This document shows, piece by piece, positions 13,150 to 13,360 of a stretch of 13,360 nucleotides of DNA. Source of the DNA: a bacterium (GTDB lineage Bacteria > Hydrothermota > UBA3073 > JACQXS01 > JAUWAR01). How positions within the stretch are numbered: position 1 is the stretch's first letter; the number at the start of each line of letters is the position of its first letter. Where the stretch lies: NCBI GenBank assembly GCA_030601965.1, contig JAUWAR010000024.1, positions 1 to 13,360 on the forward strand. Reading direction: 5' to 3'. Under the pieces are notes generated by a model. The model was not told the origin of the DNA. It was given only the letters and a program-made list of their open reading frames with translations, and did not search any database. Made by a program: the position numbers and the translations under genes.

Positions 13150-13360
13150 TTCTTGCTCCTTTCATCAATAAGTCTTTTTGCTTTACCCTCGCTTCGGGGA
13201 AGGCTATTCTGAGGAACAACAATTACCTGTGCCCCTATGCCGATAATCTCCCTGATACGATTTGCTAACATCTTTTCTGTCTCTTTGATTTTTTCTTCAC
13301 CAGCCTTATAAATTTCGTCTATTGCTTCTACTTTCACAACCATAGTATCAAGGTAACCTT
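13146..13360 (-). CDS. Phenylacetate-CoA ligase-like enzyme, C-terminal end (runs off right edge)
   Basis: The frame is open from the right edge (GYLDT, then MVVKVEAIDEIYKAGEE) to the TGA at 13146-13148; about 70 residues are visible. It matches the C-terminal domain of PaaK-type adenylate-forming ligases: a D-x-M-V-V-K-V-E strand, a helix (KIKETEKMLANRIREIIG), a second strand (AQVIVVPQ) and the ending SLPRSEGKAKRLIDERSKK, typical of PaaK relatives, with the catalytic-loop lysine within GKAKR. These enzymes activate phenylacetate, related aryl acids or sometimes coenzyme F390-type substrates using ATP. In anaerobes they often pair with indolepyruvate oxidoreductase, which is not visible here. 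The internal ATG at 13343 is not a plausible start, because the conserved domain continues upstream. The stop overlaps the start of the membrane-protein gene. Confidence 0.82.
   Translation of the reverse strand, partial: GYLDTMVVKVEAIDEIYKAGEEKIKETEKMLANRIREIIGIGAQVIVVPQNSLPRSEGKAKRLIDERSKK

Noticed and set aside
13160..13205. GC-richer CTTCGGGGAAGG stretch as a repeat
   Set aside because: It encodes the conserved LPRSEGKAK motif of the ligase family.
13146..13343. A complete 65-residue protein starting at ATG 13343
   Set aside because: The frame is open upstream (GYLDT before the Met) and the content is the C-terminal domain of a PaaK-type ligase, so this is the end of a gene cut by the window edge.

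Overview
The window looks like chromosome from an uncultured, AT-rich, diderm (Gram-negative-type) bacterium. The signs are an OmpA-type outer-membrane protein, exported proteins, a class II tRNA-Leu and housekeeping genes with AGA/ATA-rich codon use. A candidate-phylum lineage would fit, but nothing here fixes the taxon. I see no phage, plasmid, IS transposase or CRISPR signature. The unusual content is a set of short repeats, several of them lying inside coding sequence.

Layout: a truncated exported TPR-like gene (1-378, minus) diverges from tRNA-Leu(CAG). Next, on plus, come a short-form hibernation factor and a large OmpA-like protein with a beta-barrel, three Ig-like domains and a peptidoglycan-binding end. 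A minus-strand block follows: nitroreductase, GT4 glycosyltransferase and a ComEC-type channel (the last two overlap), then a doubtful ORF resembling a GHKL ATPase fragment. Divergently, the TldD/TldE protease pair is on plus. Its end overlaps, tail to tail, a minus-strand Lhr/DEIH helicase that lies 3 bp downstream of a BtuF-like binding protein. A membrane protein (weakly Mpv17-like) overlaps by 4 bp (ATGA) the C-terminal end of a PaaK-type CoA ligase that runs off the right edge.

The main discovery candidate is a composite repeat built from heptamers. It has four GTTCATN-type units, a GATAAAA-type spacer and five TAACCAN-type units, 70 bp in full. There are four copies: one in comEC, two in the helicase core and one filling the tldD-tldE gap. 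All four lie in the same orientation relative to their gene. The three coding copies are read in the same frame and yield an ITNNHEPITNNQ-like peptide. Their lengths (70, 88, 49 bp) are all 1 modulo 3, and they differ only by multiples of 3. This recalls the in-frame Rickettsia palindromic elements, but the sequence architecture is different. Other repeats are a pair of perfect 10-bp-arm palindromes inside comEC, a smaller palindrome at the btuF-helicase junction, CAAAT-type heptamers around hpf and upstream of the nitroreductase, and a 9-bp-period repeat at 12495-12521.

A second theme is translation start. tldD and btuF have TTGACA-type promoters ending 10-12 nt before the start codon and no Shine-Dalgarno, which suggests leaderless or near-leaderless mRNAs. 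hpf, the OmpA-like gene, the nitroreductase and the membrane protein have clear Shine-Dalgarno sequences.
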